From Oscillospiraceae bacterium (GTDB taxonomy: Bacteria; Bacillota; Clostridia; Oscillospirales; Oscillospiraceae): a stretch of 48,900 nt of DNA. Each line of letters begins with the position of its first letter. Position 1 is the first letter of the stretch. The stretch is taken from NCBI GenBank assembly GCA_016282135.1, contig JAEEKA010000059.1, positions 1 through 48,900 on the forward strand, read 5' to 3'. The position numbers and the translations under genes were made by a program. Below the pieces are notes generated by a model. It made no database searches. It worked only from the letters and a program-made list of their open reading frames with translations, and was not told the origin of the DNA. This document shows, in pieces, positions 14,281-21,567 of this stretch.

Positions 14281-16458
14281 GTGAAACGACTGACGCAGCG
14301 GGTAATTATGCCGTTTTTGTTTGTATTCTGCCTGATGGCGGCCCTCTGCGCCTGTGACGTGCCGCCGGAGAGCGAAGCGCCCGTCTCGTCGGCCGCCGCG
14401 CCCACGACCCAGAAAACGCAGCCGGAGCAGACTGTGTCCCGCCTGGAGCTGGACGGCGCCGCGGAGCTTCCGGTGCGGGAGTTTACCGGTTTTTCCTATG
14501 TGGAGCTCCGATCTCTCTGCGAGGCATGGTCTCTGAAGTACAGCGAAGAAAACGGGACCCTGCGGCTGGAGCTGGAGGGCGGGATTCTGATCCTGGCGGA
14601 CGGTTCCGACGAGGCCCGGACGGAGGAGGATGGCCGGATTGCGCTGGGCGCCCCCACCCTTTGGTTCTCTGAGGGTTGGTATCTGCCTGTCTCCGCCCTG
14701 GAGGCTGTCTGGTGCAGGACGCTCGTGGAGGATCAAAATGCGGAGCTGCTGCGCTGCCTCCGGGTGGAGGACGGGCCGGCGGTCTATTGGAACGGCGCAG
14801 AGGCCGGATCGGCCCGCCGCTGCAACGGAATCCCGGTGCTGACCGCCGGGTGGTTCACTGCTGTCAGCAGCGGCCGCGCGGAGACCGGCACGGACCCGGA
14901 CGGAACTCCCACCCTGACGCTCTGGGCCTGGGGGCATACTGTCTCCTTTCGGCAGGGCTCTCTGCGGGCGGAGCTGGACGGGGTGCCGACGGTGCTTTCC
15001 GTTCCGGCGTGGCAGGCAGGGGAGGACTGGTATCTCCCTGCGGGGACCACTGCGGAAGCCCTGGGCTGTGTCGGCTTGGAGGGAAGCTCTGACCGGCTGG
15101 ATCTGCTGAAGACCGAGAAGGGTCCGACCTGCTGTTTTTCCGGCCTGTGCCTGGGCGCTTCCCTGCGGGTGGACGATGCGCTGTACGGAGAGCTCCCCGC
15201 CCTGGCCAGGGCAATGGGTGGGACCCTTACGGAGCGGGACGGCAGGCTGACGCTCAAGACCGCAGAGCACAGGCTGGTCCTTTCGCCCGGCGAGACCCGG
15301 GTAGAGGCGGACGGAATTGAGAGGACGCTTCCGCTCCCGGTCATTCCTGCTGACGGTGCCTGGCTGGTGCCGCTGGATGCTATGGCGGAGCTTCTGGGCC
15401 TTCCCGGTCGGACTGAGGATGAAATCGGCGCCGTGTATTCTGCCCTGACGCCCTGTGAAACCGAGCTTTGGATTGACGGCGTGCGAACCCAGGCCTACAC
15501 CGATCGTGGGAAAGGCCCCTATGTGCGCCTGGGGGACGTGTTGAAAATCACCGGCGGCAGCTTTGTGCCGATTGAGAACGAGGCAGTGCTCCAGGCCCGG
15601 AACCGGGAGATTGACCTTTGGGGCGGCGGGCTGGAGTATACCCTGGACGGCGAGACCCTGACCCTTTCCGCCCCGGCAGCGGCCAATGGAACAGACTGGT
15701 ACGTGCCTGCGGCGGACCTGCTGCCCGCCCTGGGACTCCCGGAGCTGGTGGATCCGGAGCTGGACCGGCGCTACTACACCCGGATCGTGAAAAATGACGA
15801 GGTGCCGACGGGCTGTCGTGTGCCGATCTTTATGTACCACGCCGTCAGCGATCAGGTATGGGGTATCCGAGAGCTGTTTGTCTCTCCTTCTCAGTTGGAG
15901 GCACAGCTCCAGGCAATCCTGGAGGCGGGCTATACGCCTATTACCTTTGAGGACCTGGATCATGTGGATCAGATCGACAAGCCGGTGATGCTGACCTTTG
16001 ACGACGGCTATGACGACAACTATACGGAACTATTCCCCCTGCTGAAAAAGTACAACGTCAAGGCGACAATCTTTGTCATTGTGAACGACATCGGGGCCAG
16101 ACACAAGCTGACGGAGGAGCAGATTCGGGAAATGTCGGATTCCGGTCTGGTCTCCATCCAGAGCCATACCATGAGCCACAATTATCTGGACGGCATGTAT
16201 GAAAAGCAGCTTCGTTACGAGCACTACGACTCCATGCTGGCGCTGACCAGGCTCACCTGCAAGCAGCCCTTTGTGCTTTGCTATCCCACCGGCAAGAATA
16301 CTGCCTACTCCCGCAGCGTAACTGCGGAATACTATCAGTTTGGCCTAAACATGACCGGACCCTGTTACGTGACCGGGGACGAGCCCTACAAGATCTACCG
16401 CTACTATATAGCCCGCTCCACCAGCGTTGAGACCCTTTTGTCTTACCTGAAGGATTGA
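14281..16458 (+). CDS. Lipoprotein-like polysaccharide deacetylase with N-terminal stalk-like domains
   Basis: A 725-residue exported protein starting at GTG, 8 bases after GGAGG. The signal sequence ends LCACD, a plausible lipobox. Residues about 40-500 hold three or four related blocks, each with a Y/W-LP-x-x-x-L-x-x-L-G/W element (WYLPVSALEAVW, WYLPAGTTAEALG, WLVPLDAMAELLG, WYVPAADLLPALG), like copper-amine-oxidase N-terminal stalk domains. The C-terminal NodB domain begins IFMYHAV and has TFDDGYDD (Asp574/Asp575) and the metal pair HTMSH (His629/His633). It probably removes acetyl groups from peptidoglycan or a secreted glycan at the cell surface. Its position after a two-component system suggests wall-stress control. 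The substrate is unknown. Confidence 0.88.
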   Translation: MKRLTQRVIMPFLFVFCLMAALCACDVPPESEAPVSSAAAPTTQKTQPEQTVSRLELDGAAELPVREFTGFSYVELRSLCEAWSLKYSEENGTLRLELEGGILILADGSDEARTEEDGRIALGAPTLWFSEGWYLPVSALEAVWCRTLVEDQNAELLRCLRVEDGPAVYWNGAEAGSARRCNGIPVLTAGWFTAVSSGRAETGTDPDGTPTLTLWAWGHTVSFRQGSLRAELDGVPTVLSVPAWQAGEDWYLPAGTTAEALGCVGLEGSSDRLDLLKTEKGPTCCFSGLCLGASLRVDDALYGELPALARAMGGTLTERDGRLTLKTAEHRLVLSPGETRVEADGIERTLPLPVIPADGAWLVPLDAMAELLGLPGRTEDEIGAVYSALTPCETELWIDGVRTQAYTDRGKGPYVRLGDVLKITGGSFVPIENEAVLQARNREIDLWGGGLEYTLDGETLTLSAPAAANGTDWYVPAADLLPALGLPELVDPELDRRYYTRIVKNDEVPTGCRVPIFMYHAVSDQVWGIRELFVSPSQLEAQLQAILEAGYTPITFEDLDHVDQIDKPVMLTFDDGYDDNYTELFPLLKKYNVKATIFVIVNDIGARHKLTEEQIREMSDSGLVSIQSHTMSHNYLDGMYEKQLRYEHYDSMLALTRLTCKQPFVLCYPTGKNTAYSRSVTAEYYQFGLNMTGPCYVTGDEPYKIYRYYIARSTSVETLLSYLKD

Positions 16459-16478
16459 TGACCTGCGGCGGGAACGAA

Positions 16479-16527
16479 GGACGGCTCTGTGATTGCACGC
16501 AATCACAGAGCCGTCCGGAATTTTTTT
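16479..16527. terminator. Strong terminator between the deacetylase and SLH genes
   Basis: A perfect 17-bp stem (16479-16495 with 16500-16516, GGACGGCTCTGTGATTG arm) with a CACG loop and T7 at 16521-16527. On the opposite strand the same stem directly follows the SLH stop codon, so it can serve both converging genes. Confidence 0.92.
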
Positions 16528-17503
16528 AGGCGTTGACGTAGAACCAAAAGCTCATGACGATCTGGGCAACCTCGGCACGGCTGGCGGTCTTTTTGGGCTT
16601 GAGCCAGACGGTTTCGCCTTCCTTTACGCCGCCAATGATCCCGGCGCTCACGGCCCAGGCCATGGCGTCCCTGGCCCAGGAGGAAACCTGGCTTCCGTCT
16701 GGGTAGGCGGAGAGATCCGCCCGCTCCGACGCGTCCCAGCCCTTCTGAATGAAGAAGTTGAAGAAGAAGACTGCCATGGTCTCCCGGGTAACGGGCGTGT
16801 TCGGCGAGAACTTGCCGTCGCCGGTGCCGGTGGCGTAGCCGTTCAGGTAGGCCCATTCCACAGCCTTGGCATACCACTTGCCGGGCTTGACGTCGGAGAA
16901 GTGGCTGCCGGTGCAGGAGTCCAGGTCTGCCCATTCAAAGGCAGCCAGAACCGTGACAAACATGGCCCGGGAAAAAGACTTCTTGGGGGAGAAAGTGATG
17001 CCGTCGCCGGTGCCGGCCATCAGATTGTTTTCAAAGCAGAAGCGTACAGCGTTGGCATACCAGGCGTCGGCCTTGACGTCGGTAAAGGGCGTTTCTACCG
17101 TGAAATCCGCGTGATAGAAGCCGCTGCCGCTTTCACTGTCGATGCCGTCCAGCACGGCGGTTTTCCCGTTGATGGTCAGCTTGGTGGAGTTGGTGAAGGT
17201 CCAGCCCGAGGCCGGGTCCAGCTGAATCCGGACCCGGATGCGCTGACCCCGCTCAAAGAGGTCGTCGTCCCAGAGCGGGGAGCCATAGCTGCCGTCGCTG
17301 TTCATGACGTTGTAATAGATTTCAAATACGCTGAACTGGTCGGGATTGCTGAGTATCCCATACCAGTCAGGGCCTCTGCCTTCCAGAGGCGCGGCGATGG
17401 TCACGGAGGCGCTGGGGATGGGCTTGGCCGCGGCAAGGGCAGTGGTGGGCAGCAGGCAGGCCAGAAGAACGAGGCTCAAAAGCAGAGCGATCGCACGTTT
17501 CAT
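16526..17503 (-). CDS. SLH-domain surface protein
   Basis: A 325-residue secreted protein. A signal peptide (about 1-24, MKRAIALLLSLVLLACLL then ALAAAKP) is followed by an approximately 110-residue unrecognised beta-rich domain containing the WTFTNSTKLTINGK segment. Three S-layer homology domains (about 138-195, 198-258, 262-322) begin with FTDVKADAWYANAV, HFSDVKPGKWYAKAV and QVSSWARDAMAWAV. SLH triplets bind pyruvylated secondary wall polymers and hold proteins on the cell surface. The first domain could be an adhesin or enzyme module, but no catalytic motif is visible. It lies 12 bases downstream of thrS with only a weak ribosome site, so it may be co-transcribed with thrS. Confidence 0.9.
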   Translation of the reverse strand: MKRAIALLLSLVLLACLLPTTALAAAKPIPSASVTIAAPLEGRGPDWYGILSNPDQFSVFEIYYNVMNSDGSYGSPLWDDDLFERGQRIRVRIQLDPASGWTFTNSTKLTINGKTAVLDGIDSESGSGFYHADFTVETPFTDVKADAWYANAVRFCFENNLMAGTGDGITFSPKKSFSRAMFVTVLAAFEWADLDSCTGSHFSDVKPGKWYAKAVEWAYLNGYATGTGDGKFSPNTPVTRETMAVFFFNFFIQKGWDASERADLSAYPDGSQVSSWARDAMAWAVSAGIIGGVKEGETVWLKPKKTASRAEVAQIVMSFWFYVNA

Positions 17504-17515
17504 GCTCTTTCCGAC

Positions 17516-19309
17516 TTAAAAGCTCCGGTCCTTTTCGGCAATCTGCTTCAGGCAGAGGGCCTGGAACTCGGCGGGGGTCATGGCGCCAAGGTCCGCACCG
17601 GTGCGGGTCCGGACGGAGACAGTGCCGTTCTCCATATCCCGGTCGCCGATGACCAGCATATAGGGAATCTTCTGCATCTGGGCCTCCCGGATCTTGTAGC
17701 CCAGCTTCTCGGAGCGGTAGTCGCCCTCGGCCTCAATGTCCAGCCCCCGGAGCTCTTCCACCAGCTTGGCGGCGTAGTCGTGAGCCCGGTCGGTGATGGG
17801 CAGGACCCGAACCTGCTCGGGGCACATCCACAGGGGCAGGGCGCCGGCGTAGCGTTCGATCAGATAGGCCAGGGTGCGCTCGTAGCAGCCCAGGGAGGTG
17901 CGGTGGATGATATAGGGCAGCTTCTTCTGGCCGTCGGTGTCGGTGTACTCCATGCCGAACTTCTCTGCCAGCAGCATGTCCACCTGGATGGTGACGATGG
18001 TGTCCTCCTTGCCGAAGACGTTCTTGTACTGGATGTCCAGCTTGGGGCCGTAGAAGGCGGCCTCGTCGATGCCCACGGTGTAGTTCACGTTCAGATCGTC
18101 CAGAATGGTCTTCATGGTGGATTGGGCAATCTCCCACTGTTCCGGGGTGCCCTCATACTTGGCGGTGTTGTTGGGATCCCACTGGGAGAAGCGGAAGGAG
18201 CAGTTTTCCAGCATGCCAACCGTGCCCAGCAGGTACTTTGCCAGCTCCAGGCAGCCCTTGAACTCCTCTTCCAACTGCTCGGGCCGGAGAATCAGATGGC
18301 CCTCGGAGATGGTGAACTGACGGACCCGGATCAGACCGTGCATCTCGCCGGAATCCTCGTTGCGGAAGAGGGTAGAGGTCTCGCCCAAGCGCATGGGCAG
18401 GTCCCGGTAGGAGCGGGCCCGGTTCAGGAAGACCTGATACTGGAAGGGGCAGGTCATGGGCCGCAGGGCAAAGCACTCCTTGGTTTCGTCGTCCGGGTCG
18501 CCCATGATGAACATGCCGTCCCGGTAGTGATCCCAGTGGCCGGAGATCTTGTACAGCTCGCGCTTGGCCATATAGGGGGTCTTGGTCAGCAGGTAGCCCC
18601 GCTTCTTCTCCGTGTCCTCCACCCAGCGCTGGAGCTTTTGGATAACCCGGGCGCCCTTGGGCAGCAGGATGGGCAGGCCCTGGCCGATCACGTCCACGGT
18701 GGTGAAGTATTCCAGCTCCCGGCCCAGCTTGTTGTGGTCTCGTTTCAGGGCTTCAGCCTGCTGTTCCAGATAGGCGTCCAGCTCGTCCTTGGAGGGGAAG
18801 GCCACGCCGTAGATGCGCTGGAGCATCTTGCGGTTGGAGTCACCCCGCCAGTAGGCGCCGCAGGCCTTGGTCAGCTTGAAGCCGTTGTGTTTGACCCGGC
18901 CGGTGGAATCCAGGTGGGGGCCGGCGCAGAGGTCGGTGAACTCGCCCTGGGTGTAGAAGGAAATGACGGCGTCCGCCGGCAGATCCTGAATCAGCTCCAC
19001 CTTGTAGGGCTCGTTCCGGGACTCCATATAGGCGATGGCTTCTTCTCTGGGTTTCTCGGAGCGCTCCAGATGCAGCCGCTCCTTGCAGATCTTCTTCATC
19101 TCGGCCTCGATCTGCTCCAGATGCTCGTTGGTGAAGGAGAAGGGGGCGTCGAAGTCGTAGTACCAGCCAAGGTCAATGGAGGGGCCGATGGCCAACTGCA
19201 CCTCCGGCCACAGGCGCTTGACGGCCTGGGCCATAATGTGAGAGCAGGTGTGCCAGTAGGTCTTGCGGTAGGCTTCGTTTTCAAACGTGTAGATGTTTTC
19301 TTCGGACAT
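17516..19309 (-). CDS. thrS: Threonyl-tRNA synthetase lacking the TGS domain
   Basis: A 597-residue cytosolic enzyme charging tRNA-Thr. The editing domain is intact, with HTCSH (His20, His24) and DLCAGPH. The class II core follows, with motif 2 FRNEDSGEMHGLIRVRQF and motif 3 GCYERTLAYLIERY; the zinc ligands are the Cys of RPMTCP and later His residues. The anticodon-binding domain (about 490-597) ends the protein. The E. coli enzyme has a 60-residue TGS domain before the editing domain; here the protein starts directly at the editing domain, and no upstream in-frame start exists because the T-box leader ends there. The start is supported by AGGAGG at normal spacing. Confidence 0.96.
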   Translation of the reverse strand: MSEENIYTFENEAYRKTYWHTCSHIMAQAVKRLWPEVQLAIGPSIDLGWYYDFDAPFSFTNEHLEQIEAEMKKICKERLHLERSEKPREEAIAYMESRNEPYKVELIQDLPADAVISFYTQGEFTDLCAGPHLDSTGRVKHNGFKLTKACGAYWRGDSNRKMLQRIYGVAFPSKDELDAYLEQQAEALKRDHNKLGRELEYFTTVDVIGQGLPILLPKGARVIQKLQRWVEDTEKKRGYLLTKTPYMAKRELYKISGHWDHYRDGMFIMGDPDDETKECFALRPMTCPFQYQVFLNRARSYRDLPMRLGETSTLFRNEDSGEMHGLIRVRQFTISEGHLILRPEQLEEEFKGCLELAKYLLGTVGMLENCSFRFSQWDPNNTAKYEGTPEQWEIAQSTMKTILDDLNVNYTVGIDEAAFYGPKLDIQYKNVFGKEDTIVTIQVDMLLAEKFGMEYTDTDGQKKLPYIIHRTSLGCYERTLAYLIERYAGALPLWMCPEQVRVLPITDRAHDYAAKLVEELRGLDIEAEGDYRSEKLGYKIREAQMQKIPYMLVIGDRDMENGTVSVRTRTGADLGAMTPAEFQALCLKQIAEKDRSF

Positions 19310-19342
19310 GGTTATATACCTCCTTGCGGTTAAGATACAAAC

Positions 19343-19371
19343 AAAAAAACCTGACCGATCACTCGGTCAGG
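19343..19371 (-). terminator. T-box-controlled terminator before thrS
   Basis: Nine-base stem CCTGACCGA/TCGGTCAGG with a four-base loop and seven T on the minus strand, immediately downstream of the T-box sequence. Confidence 0.9.
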
Positions 19372-19514
19372 GATGAATAAATGACTTATCCACGGTTCCA
19401 CCCTGCTTGCGGACAAAGTCCGCCGCTCTTGGACGCTGTAACGGGCGATTCCCGTCCCTCCATACTGATCTGCACCCGCGGCGGTGCGATACCGCGGCGG
19501 CTCCGTTACTGTTT

Positions 19515-19540
19515 GTAGGGACAAGCATTGCTTGTCCGCG
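19515..19540. repeat. 26-base palindromic dispersed repeat, copy 2 (inside the T-box leader)
   Basis: GTAGGGAC at one end and GTCCGCG at the other, as in 2200-2225. The arms GGACAAGC and GCTTGTCC pair around a three-base loop. It lies in the linker of the thrS leader, so it is transcribed with the riboswitch. Confidence 0.65.
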
Positions 19541-19695
19541 GACGCGCAAACGGTGGCGAAAGCAGACGTTCCGGCGGGCGGCTCGGAAGCGGTGGGGCGA
19601 TCCTTTCCCTGCAAGACCCTCGCAGCACAAGGGGTCTCTCTCTGGGCCGGGAAGTCTGGGCGCCCGTCTTCGTCGCAGCCTTTGACGTTTTCATC

Positions 19696-19723
19696 ATTAT
19701 ACCACGTTTTTTCGGACTGTCAA
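19696..19723 (-). promoter_or_regulatory. Sigma-A promoter of thrS
   Basis: Minus-strand consensus -35 TTGACA (19718-19723), 16-base spacer and consensus -10 TATAAT (19696-19701). It gives a leader of about 380 bases. Confidence 0.85.
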
Positions 19724-19776
19724 CCTCCAAAAATTTTTTCTTGGCAATCAGTGGAAATCAGCGGCCGTTTCTCAGA

Positions 19777-19805
19777 TTGACGATCCGAAGGAAATATGTT
19801 ACAAT
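19777..19805 (+). promoter_or_regulatory. Sigma-A promoter of the HEPN-like gene
   Basis: TTGACG (19777-19782), 17-base spacer, TACAAT (19800-19805); the gene starts about 50 bases downstream. It is divergent from the thrS promoter, about 55 bases away. Confidence 0.75.
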
Positions 19806-19859
19806 TCAGGTATTCGGGGAGAACCGTCTCCTGTGTTAATAGACGAAGGGTAACATGAA

Positions 19860-20330
19860 ATGCGTGATTTGAATATTGATTATCTGGACTTATACAAGCG
19901 TGTAGACCGTTTTATCAAGGATGCTTATGCTTCTTCGGAAGGCATTTCAGAGTATTTGCGCCAGATGGAGCATAATGCCTTCAAAGGCCGGAGCCTTGTT
20001 TCAACATGGGCAATGGATTATAATCAACTGAAGCGTCTTCGTTGGATTCGGAATCAGCTCTCCCATGAGGTGGGATACGATGCCGATCTCTGCGAGGAGG
20101 CTGACTATCACTGGCTGGAGGAATTCAGAAGCCGTCTTTACGCCGCAGACGATCCCCTGGCTGTATTGCGTAGAGCCGAAAACGCGGAACGGCAGCGATA
20201 CGCGGAGGAGCAGCGCTACCATCAAGAACAAAGTCGGGAGCAGCAAGTTCAGACAATCCCAAAACCACAGCCGCCGATCCCCCATAGGCGCAGCTTGCTT
20301 AGAGAGATACTCAAAAAATTATTTTCATGA
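19860..20330 (+). CDS. Small protein of unknown function with a HEPN-like RNxxxH motif
   Basis: A 156-residue protein with no signal peptide or membrane segment. The N-terminal two-thirds (1-95) is predicted helical and contains LKRLRWIRNQLSHEVG, where Arg64-Asn65 and His69 form the RNxxxH spacing of HEPN ribonucleases. The C-terminal third is a charged, Gln/Glu-rich coil (AERQRYAEEQRYHQEQ) followed by a proline stretch and a basic tail. Similar short proteins with an LRWxRNQxAH motif occur in Clostridia as conserved hypotheticals, from memory. No antitoxin-like gene (MNT nucleotidyltransferase or small DNA-binding protein) lies next to it, so a toxin role is only a possibility. The start is supported by GAAGGG upstream and its own promoter. 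The TGA stop falls inside a long inverted repeat. Confidence 0.7.
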   Translation: MRDLNIDYLDLYKRVDRFIKDAYASSEGISEYLRQMEHNAFKGRSLVSTWAMDYNQLKRLRWIRNQLSHEVGYDADLCEEADYHWLEEFRSRLYAADDPLAVLRRAENAERQRYAEEQRYHQEQSREQQVQTIPKPQPPIPHRRSLLREILKKLFS

Positions 20331-20389
20331 GGACAGGGGACAGTTCCTTGCCTTTTTCGATCGAGACAAGGAACCGTCCCCTGTCCTCA
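20328..20389. repeat. 62-base inverted repeat overlapping a stop codon
   Basis: TGAGGACAGGGGAC (20328-20341) pairs with GTCCCCTGTCCTCA (20376-20389), and TTCCTTG (20344-20350) with CAAGGAA (20367-20373); only two base pairs in between are mismatched. The first three bases are the stop codon of the preceding gene. It may act as a bidirectional terminator, but lacks a T run. From memory, related GGGGACAG...CTGTCCCC palindromes are common in Firmicutes, suggesting a mobile miniature repeat. Confidence 0.75.
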
Positions 20390-20428
20390 CATGCTTGCCG
20401 AGAAAACGCAAATTTTGTTTTTCTGAAA

Positions 20429-20457
20429 TTGACAAGCGGCGACGGAGAGGCTATAAT
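20429..20457 (+). promoter_or_regulatory. Sigma-A promoter of pta
   Basis: Consensus TTGACA (20429-20434), 17-base spacer, consensus TATAAT (20452-20457). The pta start is about 38 bases downstream, which fits its high expected expression. Confidence 0.88.
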
Positions 20458-20494
20458 AGAGGCGTCAAATTTTGAACCTTTGGAGGTTATGACC

Positions 20495-21508
20495 ATGTTC
20501 GACATTCTGGAAGCCAAGCTCCGGGAAACTCCCCGGAAGATCGTCTTCACCGAGGGCCACGACGCCCGCATCTTAGAGGCCGCTGCCAAGCTGAAACAGG
20601 GCGGCTTCCTCACCCCGATTCTGATCGGCAACGTGGAGGTCGTCAAGGCCAAGGCCGCGGAGTGCGGCTTTGACATCGAGGGCCTGGAGATCATTGATCC
20701 CGCCACCTATCCCGAGATGGAGAAGATGGTGGAGACCATGGTGGAGCTCCGCAAGGGCAAGATGAGCCCCGAGGACTGCCGTGCCAATCTGCTCAAGGGC
20801 AACTACTTCGGCACCATGCTGGTCAAGATGGGCTATGCCGACTCCCTGCTGGGCGGCGCCACCTACTCCACCGCCGACACCGTCCGTCCCGCCCTGCAGC
20901 TGGTCAAGACCAAGAAGGGCGCGCATCTGGTCTCCTCCTGCTTCATTATGGCCCGGGAGGGCGAGGACGGCAAGCAGGAGCTCCTGGCGATGGGCGACTG
21001 CGCCATCAACATCGACTATCAGGACACCGTGGACAAGGACGGCAACGTGACCTTTACCGCTGCGGAAAAGCTGGCTGAGGTTGCCATCGAGACCGCCAAG
21101 ACGGCCAAGGTCTTCGGCATTGATCCCAAGGTTGCCATTCTGAGCTTCTCCACCAAGGGCTCCGGCAAGGGCGGCACCGTCGCTCTGTCCCAGGCTGCCA
21201 CCGAGAAGGCCAAGGAGCTGGCTCCCGACCTGGCCATCGACGGCGAGATGCAGTTTGACGCCGCCGTGTCTCCCACGGTGGGTCAGCTGAAGTTCCCCGG
21301 CAGCAAGGTGGCGGGCTATGCCAACACCTTCATCTTCCCCAACATCGAGGCCGGCAACATCGGCTATAAGATTGCCCAGCGTCTGGGCGGCTTCGCCGCT
21401 TACGGCCCCATTCTCCAGGGCCTGAACGCTCCCATCAACGACCTGAGCCGCGGCTGCAACGCCGACGAGGTCTACAAGATGGCCCTGATCACCGCCGCTC
21501 TGGCGTAA
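20495..21508 (+). CDS. pta: Phosphate acetyltransferase
   Basis: A 337-residue cytosolic enzyme converting acetyl-CoA and phosphate to acetyl phosphate and CoA, feeding acetate and ATP production. This is the short, single-domain PTA form common in Firmicutes (about 330 residues). It begins MFDILEAKLRETPRKIVFTEG. The conserved core includes GGATYSTADTVRPALQLV, FSTKGSGKG, DGEMQFDAAVSP and FPNIEAGNIGYKIAQRLGGF. The start was chosen at the second of two nearby ATGs because it sits 8 bases from GGAGG; the first (20489) is only 2 bases away. No acetate kinase gene lies beside it in this window. It has its own promoter and terminator. Confidence 0.96.
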   Translation: MFDILEAKLRETPRKIVFTEGHDARILEAAAKLKQGGFLTPILIGNVEVVKAKAAECGFDIEGLEIIDPATYPEMEKMVETMVELRKGKMSPEDCRANLLKGNYFGTMLVKMGYADSLLGGATYSTADTVRPALQLVKTKKGAHLVSSCFIMAREGEDGKQELLAMGDCAINIDYQDTVDKDGNVTFTAAEKLAEVAIETAKTAKVFGIDPKVAILSFSTKGSGKGGTVALSQAATEKAKELAPDLAIDGEMQFDAAVSPTVGQLKFPGSKVAGYANTFIFPNIEAGNIGYKIAQRLGGFAAYGPILQGLNAPINDLSRGCNADEVYKMALITAALA

Positions 21509-21523
21509 TGAAACGAAACAAAG

Positions 21524-21551
21524 AGGCCGACCCGCAGGGGTCGGCCTTTTT
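21524..21551 (+). terminator. Intrinsic terminator of pta
   Basis: AGGCCGACCC (21524-21533) with GGGTCGGCCT (21538-21547), GCAG loop, and a T5 run at 21547-21551. Confidence 0.95.
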
Positions 21552-21567
21552 GGTTTCCTGGGCTGCA

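Larger units (their letters stand above)
19343..19689 (-). ncRNA. T-box riboswitch leader of thrS
   Basis: Read on the minus strand, the conserved T-box AGGGTGGAACCG lies at 19393-19404. It is followed by an intrinsic terminator: stem 19350-19358 with 19363-19371, TCAC loop, and a T7 run at 19343-19349. This is the standard layout in which uncharged tRNA-Thr pairs with the leader and prevents termination. The upstream part (about 19560-19689) is rich in paired segments expected for Stem I, including a GACCC/GGGTC arm near 19607-19628. A possible ACC specifier lies in a CCCACCGCTTC stretch near 19588-19598, but this is not certain. A dispersed palindromic repeat sits between Stem I and the antiterminator (19515-19540). 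Confidence 0.92.

Noticed and set aside
16493-19333. A 946-codon open frame on the plus strand opposite thrS and the SLH gene.
   Set aside because: Its product is low-complexity (Gly/Leu/Val/His-rich) with no domains, and it is the mirror of GC-rich codons of two well-identified genes.
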